In this document: positions 7,472 to 18,118 of the stretch, piece after piece | Layout: each line of letters starts with the position of its first letter | Position numbering within the stretch: position 1 is the first letter of the stretch | Assembly: GCF_004365575.1 (NCBI RefSeq) | Contig: NZ_SOBG01000001.1 | Location: 186,001-250,000 of the forward strand | Direction of reading: 5' to 3' | DNA length: 64,000 bases | DNA from: Hypnocyclicus thermotrophus | GTDB lineage: Bacteria > Fusobacteriota > Fusobacteriia > Fusobacteriales > Fusobacteriaceae | Position numbers and translations under genes: made by a program | The notes under the pieces: model-generated | Databases searched by the model: none | What the model saw: the letters and a program-made list of their open reading frames with translations, nothing else | What the model was told of the DNA's origin: nothing

Positions 7472-10078
7472 ATGAAATCTCTAGAATTAAAAAAAGATAT
7501 TTATTGGGTAGGAGCTTTTGACCCAAATTTAAGAATTTTTGATATTATAATGGAAACACAGTTTGGAACTACTTATAATTCTTATATAGTAAAAGGTAGT
7601 GAAAAAACAGCAATTTTTGAGACAGTTAAAGTGAAATTTTTCGATAAATATGTAGAAAAATTAAAAAGTATATTAGGTGATTTAAATAAAGTTGATTATA
7701 TAGTAGTAGATCATACAGAGCCGGATCATGCAGGGTCTGTAGAAAAATTATTAGAACTTATACCACATGCAAAAGTAGTTGGGTCACAAGCAGCTATAGA
7801 TTTTTTAGCAGATATATGTAATAGAGAAATAGATTCAATTGTTGTAGAGCACGGTGATACTTTAAATCTTGGGAATAAAACACTTAAATTTATTTCAGCT
7901 CCATTTTTACATTGGCCAGATTCTATTTATACTTATGTACCAGAAGACAATTTATTATTTACATGTGATTCATTTGGTTCACATTACAGTTTTGATCAAA
8001 TATTATATTCAAAAATACCAACTGAAAAACATGATGACTATATGTCAGCATTATTATATTATTATACTGCTATTTTTGGACCATTTAAAAAATATGTACT
8101 TGAGGCAATAGATAAAATAAAAGATTTTAATATTGATATGATATGTACTGGGCATGGGCCTGTATTAGATAAAAATCCGTTAGAAATAGTAGAAATTTAT
8201 AAAAAATGGTCAATAGAAACAAATTCAAATGAAAAACCTAAAATAGTAATTCCTTATGTATCAGCATATGGATATACCGAAGAAATTGCAGAAAAAATAA
8301 TAGAAGGAATAAATAGTTTTGGGGATTTTGATATAAAAAAATATAATATAAATATTGCAAACTATGGAGAATTAAAGCAATCAATAATGAATGAAATATA
8401 TTGGGCTGATGGGATATTGTTAGGAACATCTACTATAAATGGCGATGCACTTCCACCTATTTGGGATATAGCTATTTCATTAAATCCTATTGTACATGGT
8501 GGGAAAATAGCGTCTGCATTTGGTTCTTATGGATGGAGTGGAGAAGGAGTACCAAACATTATAGATAGATTTGAACAACTTAGAATGAATGTAGTTGATC
8601 CATACAGAATAAAATTCAAACCATCAAAAGATGAACTTTTAAATGCTGTAGAATTTGGTAAAAAATTTGCAGAATATGTAACGACAGGCCAAGTACCACC
8701 TAGAAAACAAGAAGAAATAGAACTTTTAGAAACTTTGAATCCAAGTGGAGAAATAAAAAAATGGAGATGTCTTGTATGTGGAGAAATATTTGAAGGTGTT
8801 CTTCCACCTATGGTTTGTCCAGCTTGTGGAGTAGGACAAGAATTATTTGAAGTTATAGAAGAAACATCAGCAGTATTAACAACTAGCGAAGCAGAAGAAA
8901 ATATTATTATCATAGGAAATGGAGCAGCTGGAATATCGGCTGCAGAAGCTGCTAGAGAGAGAAATAAAAATGCTAATATAGAAATAATAGCAAAAGCTTC
9001 TATCGATGCATATTATAGACCAAGTATATCAGATTTTTTAGGTGATAATGTTACATTAGATGAGCTTTATTTAAAAGAAAAATCATGGTACATAAAAAAC
9101 AATATAAAAGTTTCATTGAATACATTAATAGAAAAAATAGATACAAATAATAAAACTATTTATTTAGGAGATTCTACAAAAAGAAAATATGATAAACTTA
9201 TAATAGCTACTGGAAGTAGATCAAATATTCCACCAATTTTAGGAGTTGAAAAACCAGGCACTTATACTCTTAGAGGAAAAGTAGATGCAGATAGAATAAA
9301 AGAAAATCTAAAAACAGTAAATAAAATAGCTGTAGTTGGTGGAGGAATTTTAGGATTAGAAGTAGCATCAGAAATAGCTGAAATGGGAAAAGAGGTAATT
9401 ATAGTAGAAATGGAAGCAAGAATTTTTCCAAAACAGCTTGATGAAGAGGGTTCAGTTATTTTAGAAGAAATCATAAAAAATAGAGGAATAAAATTATATA
9501 AAAATCACTTTGTAAGAAAAATAAACGGCAATGAAAAAGTAACAGGAATAGAACTTGATAATGGAAAATCTATTAATGTGGATATGGTAATAATAAGTGC
9601 TGGAATTAGATGTAACAAAGAGCTTGCAGAAAGATCAGGAATAATTACAAATTACGGAATAGTAGTTAATAATAAAATGGAAACAAATGTAAAAGATGTT
9701 TATGCTTGTGGAGATGTAGCAGAATTTGAAGGGATAGTACAAGGATTATGGAAAACAGCACTTGAGCAAGGTAAAGTAGCAGGAGCAAATGCGGTAGGAG
9801 ATGATTTAACGTATACATTAGAAAATCAACCTGTAACATTTTCAGGATTAGATACAGAGATATTTTCAATAGGAGATATAGGAAATGATCCAGAAAAAAA
9901 CTATCAAATATCAGTATATAACGATCCTATAAATAAAGTTTATAAAAAAGCGTATTTTGAAAATAATAAATTTGTAGGTGGAGTACTTATAGGAGATATA
10001 ACAGCTGCGGGCTCTTTATTATCAGGAATAAAATTAAAATCAGATATGAAAGAACTAACTAAAAAATTATATAAATAA
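7472..10078 (+). CDS. Class F-type flavodiiron protein: beta-lactamase-like, flavodoxin, rubredoxin and NADH:rubredoxin oxidoreductase in one chain
   Basis: 868 residues from the ATG at 7472, which follows AGGAGG. Domains in order: metallo-beta-lactamase-like diiron domain (1-250) with H81-x-E83-x-D85-H86, H147, D166 and H228; flavodoxin (about 256-400); short rubredoxin with C433-x2-C436 and C449-x2-C452; FAD/NAD(P)H disulfide-reductase-like domain from about 475 with GNGAAG and a second Gly-rich loop (VVGGGILGLE). Such fusions carry electrons from NAD(P)H through rubredoxin and FMN to the diiron site and reduce O2 to water or NO to N2O in the cytoplasm. All iron ligands are present. A 7-1-7 box upstream suggests peroxide- or metal-responsive control. 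Confidence 0.9.
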   Translation: MKSLELKKDIYWVGAFDPNLRIFDIIMETQFGTTYNSYIVKGSEKTAIFETVKVKFFDKYVEKLKSILGDLNKVDYIVVDHTEPDHAGSVEKLLELIPHAKVVGSQAAIDFLADICNREIDSIVVEHGDTLNLGNKTLKFISAPFLHWPDSIYTYVPEDNLLFTCDSFGSHYSFDQILYSKIPTEKHDDYMSALLYYYTAIFGPFKKYVLEAIDKIKDFNIDMICTGHGPVLDKNPLEIVEIYKKWSIETNSNEKPKIVIPYVSAYGYTEEIAEKIIEGINSFGDFDIKKYNINIANYGELKQSIMNEIYWADGILLGTSTINGDALPPIWDIAISLNPIVHGGKIASAFGSYGWSGEGVPNIIDRFEQLRMNVVDPYRIKFKPSKDELLNAVEFGKKFAEYVTTGQVPPRKQEEIELLETLNPSGEIKKWRCLVCGEIFEGVLPPMVCPACGVGQELFEVIEETSAVLTTSEAEENIIIIGNGAAGISAAEAARERNKNANIEIIAKASIDAYYRPSISDFLGDNVTLDELYLKEKSWYIKNNIKVSLNTLIEKIDTNNKTIYLGDSTKRKYDKLIIATGSRSNIPPILGVEKPGTYTLRGKVDADRIKENLKTVNKIAVVGGGILGLEVASEIAEMGKEVIIVEMEARIFPKQLDEEGSVILEEIIKNRGIKLYKNHFVRKINGNEKVTGIELDNGKSINVDMVIISAGIRCNKELAERSGIITNYGIVVNNKMETNVKDVYACGDVAEFEGIVQGLWKTALEQGKVAGANAVGDDLTYTLENQPVTFSGLDTEIFSIGDIGNDPEKNYQISVYNDPINKVYKKAYFENNKFVGGVLIGDITAAGSLLSGIKLKSDMKELTKKLYK

Positions 10079-10084
10079 TTAAAT

Positions 10085-10119
10085 AAACATCAGTTAATTT
10101 AGATTAACTGATGTTTTAT
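10085..10119 (+). terminator. Intrinsic terminator of the flavodiiron gene
   Basis: AAACATCAGTTAAT (10085-10098) pairs perfectly with ATTAACTGATGTTT (10103-10116) around a four-base loop. Confidence 0.85.
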
Positions 10120-10226
10120 TATAAAAAATAAAATTTTAATTATTATTCAAATCTATTAAATTGACAATTAAATAAAAAAAAGTTATACTATATTGATTAA
10201 AATTATAAGTAAGGAGAGGTAATGGA

Positions 10227-11483
10227 ATGAAAAAGATATCAATGTTTATTGTACTATCTACAATTATTATAACAGCAATTACATCTATAATAGCTTCAAA
10301 ACTTATAGGAAACTTATTACTTTTTAGTTTAGCAGTAATAATAATACCACTTATTTTATCTTTTATTATGCTATTTATGTTTATTTTACCAAGACTTGGA
10401 GCATTAAACACAATTTTTAATGTATTAAAAGATATCGCAGAAGGAAATTTGGAGACGGATTTATCAGAAGTAGAAAAAGTTAATCCAGCTTTAGCAGAAA
10501 AGCTTTCTAAGTTTTTTGTATTATTGAATAAAGTTATAGATAATTCTGTTGTGAGAATAGATAAAATTCTTGATAAAAATAATGTATTAGAACAAGATCT
10601 TGATGGGATTGTTATGGGGAATAATGAAAGTGTAAAAAATGGATTATTACAATTAACAGAAGCAGTACAAGATACTATGGATCAAATGAGAAATCAAACT
10701 GCAAGTACTCAAGAATCACTTGCAGGAATAGAAGAAGTATCAGCTTCAGCTATCTCAATGAATGAAAATGCAAAATATTCATTAGATATATCAACAGAAG
10801 CAAAACAACAAGCTAATGAAAGTATAAAAAATATTGATAATTTATCAAATAAAATGAATCAGATTAATCAAAGTGTGGAGAATGCAAATGTAAAAATTCA
10901 AGAATTAACTGTACTATCAGAAAATATAGGAAATATTATTATTGCTATAAATTCAATATCAGAAAAAACAAATTTATTAGCGCTAAATGCAGCAATAGAA
11001 GCAGCTAGAGCTGGAGAAGCAGGAAGAGGATTTAGTGTAGTAGCAGAAGAGATAAGAAAATTAGCAGAGCAAACAAATGAAGAAACAAAAAAAATAGAAT
11101 CAATTATATTTGATATACAAAATAAAGTAATGGATACTAAAATAGCAAATGATGATGTATCTAAAAATGTTACAGAAGGACTTGAAGTAAATACTGTTGT
11201 TAATGAGCAAATAAATAAAATACTTGAAATAACAGAAAAAACAAATGCAAAAATAGAAGAAATAACTTATGCAACAGAAGAACAAATGAATGCAACGGAA
11301 GAAATAAGCAAAGCAATAAATAGTATTAGTGAAAGTGCTACAGAGATAGAATCAAAAGGAATGTTTAATTTAGAAGTAACAGAAGAAGTATCAGATATGC
11401 TCGCGACAAAACTTATAGAAATAAAAGATATAATAAAAGAGCTAGAAAATTTTAAAGAAGAATTAAAGGAATTAAAAAAATAA
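10227..11483 (+). CDS. Methyl-accepting chemotaxis protein without a periplasmic sensor
   Basis: 418 residues. Two closely spaced hydrophobic segments (about 5-24 and 28-52) leave almost no external loop, so any signal is probably sensed in the membrane or cytoplasm, or comes from a partner. The signalling hairpin tip is clear ([20 protein letters not shown]) within a long coiled coil. AAGGAGAGG precedes the ATG. No che genes lie nearby. A second, conventional receptor is at 12529-14436. Confidence 0.85.
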   Translation: MKKISMFIVLSTIIITAITSIIASKLIGNLLLFSLAVIIIPLILSFIMLFMFILPRLGALNTIFNVLKDIAEGNLETDLSEVEKVNPALAEKLSKFFVLLNKVIDNSVVRIDKILDKNNVLEQDLDGIVMGNNESVKNGLLQLTEAVQDTMDQMRNQTASTQESLAGIEEVSASAISMNENAKYSLDISTEAKQQANESIKNIDNLSNKMNQINQSVENANVKIQELTVLSENIGNIIIAINSISEKTNLLALNAAIEAARAGEAGRGFSVVAEEIRKLAEQTNEETKKIESIIFDIQNKVMDTKIANDDVSKNVTEGLEVNTVVNEQINKILEITEKTNAKIEEITYATEEQMNATEEISKAINSISESATEIESKGMFNLEVTEEVSDMLATKLIEIKDIIKELENFKEELKELKK

Positions 11484-11490
11484 ATTATAT

Positions 11491-11531
11491 AAAAAGGACT
11501 TTAGGATTTAAAAACCTAGAGTCCTTTTTAT
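11491..11531. terminator. Terminator between the receptor and the barrel protein
   Basis: AAAAAGGACTTTAGG pairs with CCTAGAGTCCTTTTT with one mismatch, between convergent genes. Confidence 0.75.
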
Positions 11532-11547
11532 ATTTAGGATTCACGAT

Positions 11548-12378
11548 TTACCATAAAAAGACTGTAAATCCAAATGAAAAAAATGGAAGAGGCGCATATC
11601 CTAATAAATCTTGAATAAACCCAAGTCCAGTACTGTTTACCATAGTATCTATTTGATTTTCTAAATCACCTATAACAGTATTAGAATCAGGTAAAGTAAA
11701 ATCACTTGGTGGAGTAACACCATATTCGTTTAATTTGTTTTGTAAGTCAAATAAATCAGATTGAAGTAAAGCTTTTAATTCAGTTTCTTGATCAGTAGTT
11801 AAAAGGTCATTAGCACCGTCGTCTATCTTGGTAACTATATCATTAGCAGTTGTGCTATCAACAGTAGCATTTATATCAAATGTATTAGCTCCTGATATTT
11901 TTTTTACAAATTGTAATCCTATTTCCCAGTCTAAACTAAGAAAATCTCCGTATTGATATCCCCAACCTAAACCTATATATGGTAAGTATTTTCCAAAATC
12001 AGTATTGACAGTTCCGTTCATAATTGCGGGAGAAGACCCACCATAATCATAAGAAATATTATTCATTTTAAAATTAATATCACTTAAATTGTATGTATAA
12101 CCACCAGTTAATCTAAATCCTCCTGCAAATGGATGAAAATGAGCATTAGCTTTAAGAGCAGATATTTTTAAGTTACCAGTCAAGTCCCCAGTTGTAAAAT
12201 TATTAAGTGTAAAATTATTATATTCTAATGATGAGCTAAAAAAATCATTAAATGTATATATCCCCTTTAATTGATAACCACCAGTACTTATTCCTACGCC
12301 TATACCAAGATCTTCTTTAGTAAAAGCATAAGAGAGAGTAGAAATTATTAATATTAATAATAGAATTAATTTTTTCAT
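11548..12378 (-). CDS. Outer-membrane beta-barrel protein
   Basis: 276 residues with an N-terminal signal peptide (MKKLILLLILIISTLSYA) and probable cleavage after SYA. The mature part has alternating hydrophobic/polar strands (GIGVGISTGGYQLKGIYTF) and ends in a strand with terminal aromatic residues (FFSFGFTVFLW), typical for barrel assembly. A central segment (about 165-245) is Asp/Thr/Asn rich and helical, likely a large loop or plug. No family name assigned. AGGAG lies upstream; monocistronic. Confidence 0.75.
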   Translation of the reverse strand: MKKLILLLILIISTLSYAFTKEDLGIGVGISTGGYQLKGIYTFNDFFSSSLEYNNFTLNNFTTGDLTGNLKISALKANAHFHPFAGGFRLTGGYTYNLSDINFKMNNISYDYGGSSPAIMNGTVNTDFGKYLPYIGLGWGYQYGDFLSLDWEIGLQFVKKISGANTFDINATVDSTTANDIVTKIDDGANDLLTTDQETELKALLQSDLFDLQNKLNEYGVTPPSDFTLPDSNTVIGDLENQIDTMVNSTGLGFIQDLLGYAPLPFFSFGFTVFLW

Positions 12379-12496
12379 ATTTTTCTCCTTTCTATATATA
12401 TTTTTATAAATAATTAATTATAGAATTTTAACTTTAAAAATAATATTTAAAGTTTTTCTATTAATATTATATTCGAAATTTTTTACAAAAACTATA

Positions 12497-12525
12497 GAAA
12501 AAATAAGTCCTCATAATGAGGACTT
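12497..12525 (-). terminator. Terminator of the large chemotaxis receptor
   Basis: AAGTCCTCA / TGAGGACTT stem (12505-12525) with a three-base loop and a T-run in the minus orientation. Confidence 0.8.
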
Positions 12526-12528
12526 AAA

Positions 12529-14436
12529 TTAAAATTTAAATTTATTGATTTCATTATTTACAGTATCTGAATTTTGGGCTAGATTTTCAGCTACAATAAC
12601 AAGATCATTTATAGAAGTACTTGTTTCTGTCATGGCATAATTTATTTCTTCAATACTTGAAGAAATATCTTCAAATACGCTTTTTATTTCATTAGAAGTA
12701 GTACTTAATTCTATTACTTCATCAGTTTGCTTTCTAGTGTTATCATAAACCATATCTATAGATGATACAGCATTTGAGAGGACATCCATAACTTGTTCAA
12801 ATATATTTTCGATTCTTTTTATTTCATTAGTCATATCAGACATTTTTTCTCTTGATTTATTTGAATTATTTACAGTAATATCAATTTTTTCAGAAACATT
12901 ATTAACTTTATTTTCTATTTCTTCTGCCATCATTTTACTATTTCCAGCAAGTTTTCTAATTTCGTCAGCAACTACAGCAAAACCTTTACCAGCTTCTCCA
13001 GCTCTAGCTGCTTCTATTGCTGCATTTAGTGCTAATAAATTTGTTTGTTCTGTAATAGCATAAATTTTATTTACAAATTCTTGTATCTCATTTGATAATG
13101 ATTTTAAAGTTTCTACTTCATTTATATTATCTTCAATTTCATGTGTAATAACATTAATTTTTTCAGTAGCACTTTTTATAGTAGACTTTTCTTCGAGAGA
13201 TTTTTGTAACATTGATTCATTTTCAGATTTTATATTATTAAATTCATGAAGCATATTTTCAGAATTTTCAGCTATAGAATTTGCATTTTTAGCCATTTCT
13301 TGAAGTTTTTTAACAGAATTATTAACGTTTCCTGTTATTTCGGAAACACTAGCAGATATTTCTTCTGATGAAGAGCTACTTCTCAGTATTGTATCAGATA
13401 TTTTATTTGCTTCATCTTTTGTATGTTTTGAAGAATTACTAACTTCTTGAATAGTTTCTTTAAAAGCAGCTATCATTTTTTCAAAAGATGTTCTAATTAT
13501 TTTCATTTCATAGTTTTCTTTAATTTTTTTAGATTTTTGTTTTTTATTATTATTTTTAGATTTTTTATTAGAATTAGACTTTTTAATTTTTTTAGATTTT
13601 TTTTCTTTTTGACCTAATTCATTAAAATCAATATTTAAATCTAATTGTGAAAGTTTTTCAGTCATAGCTATTAATTTATTTAAAAAGCTATTAATATTAT
13701 TAGTAATATTAATAGAAAGTAGAGTAAGTAAAGCTATTATTCCTAGAATAATAATAATATTATTAATAGAACTAGATTTTATATGTTTTTCTGTTTCTTC
13801 AGTAACTTTTTTAATATTATTAATTGACATAGTATTTTGAAGTTGAGTAGAATCAATAAATGGTTTTAAAACAAAACCAACATTATCAAATTCTACTAGT
13901 ATTTTTCTTTCAAAAATATTATTAATATCATAATTAAGTTGTTCAATTTCTTTATTTAATTTTTGGATCTTATCACTATTTTTAGAAATATCAGAAATAC
14001 TAGTGGATAATTTTTTTATTTGAATCTCTTTTTTTAATTTTTCTTTTATTAAATTAGAATAATTTTTTGTATGAGTTCTCAGTTTATCTAATATAGGAGA
14101 AACACCATTTCCATTAGAAGTATCAATACTTGAAAAACCTCTTTCAAAAGAATCGATACCATTAATGGCATTAGTTTGATATTTTTGTACTAAAAAAATA
14201 TTTTTAGATTTTCCTAGTAAAAAAATATTCTTTAAATAATCATTAGTAAGCCTTGTTTGGGCTATTTGAGCAAGAACCATTTTACCATTATTTTGTTTTA
14301 TTTGTTCTACACTACTTGCAATATTTTCAGCTTTCTCAGAAAAACTTGAAGCTGTATTATTAAAAATACCAAGTAATAAAAATAGCGATAAAATAATAAT
14401 AGCAAAACCACCTTTTAATTTTGTTGTTAACTTCAT
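12529..14436 (-). CDS. Methyl-accepting chemotaxis protein with Lys/Asn-rich HAMP insertion
   Basis: 635 residues: TM1 (about 8-25), a helical periplasmic sensor (30-222) resembling a four-helix bundle, TM2 (223-245), HAMP, then the signalling domain with tip [20 protein letters not shown]. Residues about 276-307, between the two HAMP amphipathic helices, are almost all Lys, Ser and Asn, longer and far more charged than a normal HAMP connector. The likely role is transmembrane ligand sensing for chemotaxis through CheA/CheW, which are not in this window. Monocistronic on the minus strand. Confidence 0.87.
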   Translation of the reverse strand: MKLTTKLKGGFAIIILSLFLLLGIFNNTASSFSEKAENIASSVEQIKQNNGKMVLAQIAQTRLTNDYLKNIFLLGKSKNIFLVQKYQTNAINGIDSFERGFSSIDTSNGNGVSPILDKLRTHTKNYSNLIKEKLKKEIQIKKLSTSISDISKNSDKIQKLNKEIEQLNYDINNIFERKILVEFDNVGFVLKPFIDSTQLQNTMSINNIKKVTEETEKHIKSSSINNIIIILGIIALLTLLSINITNNINSFLNKLIAMTEKLSQLDLNIDFNELGQKEKKSKKIKKSNSNKKSKNNNKKQKSKKIKENYEMKIIRTSFEKMIAAFKETIQEVSNSSKHTKDEANKISDTILRSSSSSEEISASVSEITGNVNNSVKKLQEMAKNANSIAENSENMLHEFNNIKSENESMLQKSLEEKSTIKSATEKINVITHEIEDNINEVETLKSLSNEIQEFVNKIYAITEQTNLLALNAAIEAARAGEAGKGFAVVADEIRKLAGNSKMMAEEIENKVNNVSEKIDITVNNSNKSREKMSDMTNEIKRIENIFEQVMDVLSNAVSSIDMVYDNTRKQTDEVIELSTTSNEIKSVFEDISSSIEEINYAMTETSTSINDLVIVAENLAQNSDTVNNEINKFKF

Positions 14437-14554
14437 AACTGCTTCACTCCTTTATTTACCATCTCTTAAATGTACTAAAAGAAAAAAATTTAACTATTTA
14501 TATACATCTCTATTTAAAATTATACAACTTTTTTATTTGAAATACAATAAAAAA

Positions 14555-16306
14555 TTATTTTATAATTGAATTAAATTTTTCAATATCATTTATAATTATA
14601 TCTAAAGCGCCTTGCCAAAATTCTTTTTTTGTAATATCAATATTTATTGAGTTCATAATATCTTCAATATTATTTTTTCCAGTTATAGATAAAAGAATAT
14701 CATATTTTTTTATAAATTTATTTTTATCTTCTAAATATAACTTATATAATCCTTTTGCAAAAAGTAAACCAAAAGTATAAGGGAAATTATAGTAATTTAC
14801 TTCAGCAGAATAATAGTGAGGTTTACATATCCACATATATTTGTGTAAATAATTTTTGTCGAGGCCTTTTCCATATGCTTTTTTTTGTGCTTCTAACATT
14901 AGATTATTTATTTTTTCTAAAGATAGTGAACCTTTTTCTCTTTCTTTTATAAAAGAATCTTCAAATAAAAATCTAGAGTAAATATCAACTATAATTTGAG
15001 TATTATGTGTAAGATCTTGTTCTAAAATAAATAATTTTTCATCATCTGAAGCATTTTTTAAAATTGCATTTTTTACAATTGTTTCGCAAAAAATAGAAGC
15101 AGTTTCAGCAATAGGCATAGTATAATTACTATTAAACAGATGTTGATTTTTAATTGCTTCACCATGGTATCCGTGCCCTAATTCATGAGCTAAAGTAGAG
15201 ACATCATTAAAGCTACCACTAAAATTTAACATTATTCTACTTTCTTTTTCAGAATGAATATTTAAACAAAAAGCACCACCTCTTTTTCCTTGAGCTGGTA
15301 AAAAATCTACCCAATTATTATCAAAAGCTTTTTTTGCATAGTTACTAAGAGAAGAACTAAATTTATTAAAATTTGTTATAATAAAGTCTTTTGCTTCTTC
15401 TATAGTATATTTTTTATCAATATTTCCAATGGGAGCAAATAAATCATAAAAAGGAAGACTGTTTTGATGCCCTAAAATTTTAGCTTTTTTTAATAAATAT
15501 TTTTCAAAATATTTTAAATTTTCTTGAATAGTTTCAAACATTATATTTAACGTAGATTTACTTACTCTTGACTGAATAAGAGTTTTTTCTAATAAAGAAT
15601 TATAGCCTCTCATTTTAGCTTCTAAAATAGCTTCACCTTTTATAGCGTTTAATGCAAAAGAAACAGGAGATTCTATATTCTTGTATGATTCTATTTCAGC
15701 AAAATATGCCTTTTTTCTTATAGTAGAATCTTTATCATAAGCAAGATTTCTAATAGACGAAAGAGGTAATTGTTTTTGTTTACCATTTATTTCTATATTT
15801 ACTAAAAGATTAGCGGTAAGATTTTCTTGAAGTTTTGTCCAGTATTTTGAACCTGTATTTTTCATTTTTTCTAATAAAAGTTCTTCATTATCACTTAATA
15901 AATGTTTAGATAATTGTTTTTGTTCACTTAAATAGAATTTAAACTCTTTTAAATAATTTCTTGAATTGATTATATCATCTAAATTATCTAAATTTTTTAA
16001 ATATTTTTTTAAATTAACTTCTATTTCAGTAATATTAGTATTAAAGTTTTCAATTTTTTCTAAATATTCCATAGCGTCACTATCATTTACATTTGTACTT
16101 AATTTTAATTCGCAAAAATAATAAATTTTTAAAAATTTTGAAAAGTACTCAGAATATTCTTCTAAAAATTTTTCTAATAAATTAATATTATTTTGATTAA
16201 AGAAATTTTTAAAATAACTTTTTTTTTCAATTAAATAATTAAAGTCATTTTTAAATTCTTCATTATTAAAAGATGTATATAAAATATCTAAATTCCAATT
16301 ATGCAT
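14555..16306 (-). CDS. pepF: M3 family oligoendopeptidase F
   Basis: 583 residues, close to the usual 600. Zinc site H374-E-L-G-H378 in LAHELGHGYHG, with a probable third ligand E401 in AETASIFCE. The N-terminal helical domain matches the PepF/M3B layout. It is a cytoplasmic metallopeptidase that trims short peptides. No signal peptide. AGGAGGG precedes the ATG. It lies downstream of no obvious partner; the next gene upstream is divergent nfo. Confidence 0.9.
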   Translation of the reverse strand: MHNWNLDILYTSFNNEEFKNDFNYLIEKKSYFKNFFNQNNINLLEKFLEEYSEYFSKFLKIYYFCELKLSTNVNDSDAMEYLEKIENFNTNITEIEVNLKKYLKNLDNLDDIINSRNYLKEFKFYLSEQKQLSKHLLSDNEELLLEKMKNTGSKYWTKLQENLTANLLVNIEINGKQKQLPLSSIRNLAYDKDSTIRKKAYFAEIESYKNIESPVSFALNAIKGEAILEAKMRGYNSLLEKTLIQSRVSKSTLNIMFETIQENLKYFEKYLLKKAKILGHQNSLPFYDLFAPIGNIDKKYTIEEAKDFIITNFNKFSSSLSNYAKKAFDNNWVDFLPAQGKRGGAFCLNIHSEKESRIMLNFSGSFNDVSTLAHELGHGYHGEAIKNQHLFNSNYTMPIAETASIFCETIVKNAILKNASDDEKLFILEQDLTHNTQIIVDIYSRFLFEDSFIKEREKGSLSLEKINNLMLEAQKKAYGKGLDKNYLHKYMWICKPHYYSAEVNYYNFPYTFGLLFAKGLYKLYLEDKNKFIKKYDILLSITGKNNIEDIMNSINIDITKKEFWQGALDIIINDIEKFNSIIK

Positions 16307-16453
16307 AAATCCCTCCTAATTTTGTATTTATATTATAAATATTATAGCACAAATAAATAAATTACTACAAATCAAAATCATTTTTTAAAATACACTTTTA
16401 AACTCATTACAAATATGATATAATATAAAATATAAAATAATTAGAGGTGAATT

Positions 16454-17317
16454 ATGAAAAATACAAGAGATAATATTTTTATTGGAGCACATGTAAGTGT
16501 TAGCGGAGGAATAGAAAAAGCTCCGATTAATGCAAATGATATAGGTGCAAAAGCATTTGCATTATTTACTAAAAATCAAAGAAGATGGGATTCAAAACCC
16601 TTAGATGAAAAAAATATAAAAAAATTTAAAGAAAATTTGGTGAAATATAATTTTAATCCTAAATATATTTTACCACATGATAGTTATTTGATAAATTTAG
16701 GGAATCCTAATAAAGAGAAAAGAGAAAAATCATTAAATGCTTTTATTGATGAGTTAGAGAGAGCTTATCAATTAGGATTATTATACGTAAATACACATCC
16801 AGGAAGTCATTTAAAAGAGATATCAGAAGAAGAATGTCTCGATTTAATAGCTGAAAGTATTAATATATCTCATAGTAAAACAAAAGATGTAATAGTAGTA
16901 CTTGAAAATACAGCAGGACAAGGAAGTAATTTAGGGTATAAATTTGAGCATTTAGCCTATATTATTGAAAAAATAAAAGATAAAAATAGAATAGGTGTAT
17001 GCCTTGATACTTGTCACACATTTGTAGCAGGGTATGATTTAAGAGATGACGAATCATATAATAAGACTATGAATGAATTTGAAAAAATAGTGGGATTTAA
17101 GTATTTAAAAGGAATCCATTTAAATGATTCAAAAACAGAGTTTGCAAGTAAAAAAGATAGACATCATAGTATAGGAAAAGGATTTTTAGGCAAAAAATTC
17201 TTTAAGTTATTTATGAATGATACTAGAATGCAAAATATTCCAATAATTTTAGAAACTATAGATAATAGTATATGGAAAGAAGAGATTGAATATTTATATT
17301 CTTTAATTGAAAACTAA
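16454..17317 (+). CDS. nfo: Endonuclease IV
   Basis: 287 residues, the usual size for this apurinic/apyrimidinic endonuclease of base excision repair. Trinuclear zinc-site motifs are present: [54 protein letters not shown] and [15 protein letters not shown] precedes the ATG. Monocistronic. Confidence 0.95.
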   Translation: MKNTRDNIFIGAHVSVSGGIEKAPINANDIGAKAFALFTKNQRRWDSKPLDEKNIKKFKENLVKYNFNPKYILPHDSYLINLGNPNKEKREKSLNAFIDELERAYQLGLLYVNTHPGSHLKEISEEECLDLIAESINISHSKTKDVIVVLENTAGQGSNLGYKFEHLAYIIEKIKDKNRIGVCLDTCHTFVAGYDLRDDESYNKTMNEFEKIVGFKYLKGIHLNDSKTEFASKKDRHHSIGKGFLGKKFFKLFMNDTRMQNIPIILETIDNSIWKEEIEYLYSLIEN

Positions 17318-17337
17318 AATTAATATATTATTTAGAT

Positions 17338-17369
17338 AAAAAACCTATACAAATATTGTATAGGTTTTT
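17338..17369. terminator. Bidirectional terminator between nfo and the HAD-IB gene
   Basis: AAACCTATACAA (17341-17352) pairs with TTGTATAGGTTT (17356-17367), with A- and T-runs on both sides. Confidence 0.85.
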
Positions 17370-18102
17370 ATAATTCCTCATTATTATTAAAAGTTTTAAC
17401 AGTTGAATCGAGTACATACATGATATCTTTTCGTTCTACTATTATTTTTATTTTTTCACTTAGCTTTTTATCTTTTCGGATTCCATTTAGTAATTCTTTT
17501 GCAGGATTAATAGCTATAGGTTTTCCAACAGATTTAAACATTGTGATATCGCCATTAGTATCACCATAAGCATAAGAGTTTGATAAATCAATATTATATT
17601 TTTCTACAAAATTATAAATTGCTTTTTGTTTACTTTCAGAATCCCACATTGGTGTAACTTCACCAGTAAAGATATTGTTTTTATCAACATGATAAATACT
17701 ACCACAATAATCATCTACTTTATATTTTTTTGCCATTTTAGATACTAGAAAATCAGGACTTCCAGAGATAAAAATAACTTTATGTCCATTTTCCATATGC
17801 CATTTTATTCGATCTCTTGTAAATCTATAAACTCTTTCACCTTTTAGTCTAATAACTTGATCTGAAATAAATTCAACATGATTTTTATTTAAGCCTTTCA
17901 TTGATTCAATATAAATAGTAGCTAATTTTAATAAATAATCATCATAGTTTCCTTGCCTTTTATCCCAATCATGAAAATTTTTTTTGTTCCCATGCCATAC
18001 AATAGGATCAACAACTTCATATCTTATTAATTTTTTAAAATGTTCTACCATAAGAGAATCTCTATACAAAGTACCGTCTATATCAAAGAATGCTGCTATC
18101 AT
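17368..18102 (-). CDS. HAD-IB family phosphatase (phosphoserine-phosphatase-like)
   Basis: 244 residues. Motif I DIDGTLY, motif II ISGSPDF, motif IV AYGDTNGDITMF, with a helical C1 cap between I and II as in SerB/PSPase-like HAD-IB enzymes. The substrate may be a phosphoserine, a lipid phosphate or another small phosphate ester. The ATG at 18102 is preferred over 18111 because AAGGAG lies nine bases upstream of it and abuts the earlier one. It follows the degenerate hybrid kinase gene by 16 bases, so the two are likely one operon. Confidence 0.85.
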   Translation of the reverse strand: MIAAFFDIDGTLYRDSLMVEHFKKLIRYEVVDPIVWHGNKKNFHDWDKRQGNYDDYLLKLATIYIESMKGLNKNHVEFISDQVIRLKGERVYRFTRDRIKWHMENGHKVIFISGSPDFLVSKMAKKYKVDDYCGSIYHVDKNNIFTGEVTPMWDSESKQKAIYNFVEKYNIDLSNSYAYGDTNGDITMFKSVGKPIAINPAKELLNGIRKDKKLSEKIKIIVERKDIMYVLDSTVKTFNNNEEL

Positions 18103-18118
18103 TATGCTCATCTCCTTT

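Noticed and set aside
8527-8913. 128-codon minus-strand frame inside the flavodiiron gene
   Set aside because: Lies opposite conserved flavodoxin and rubredoxin codons and has no SD or family features.
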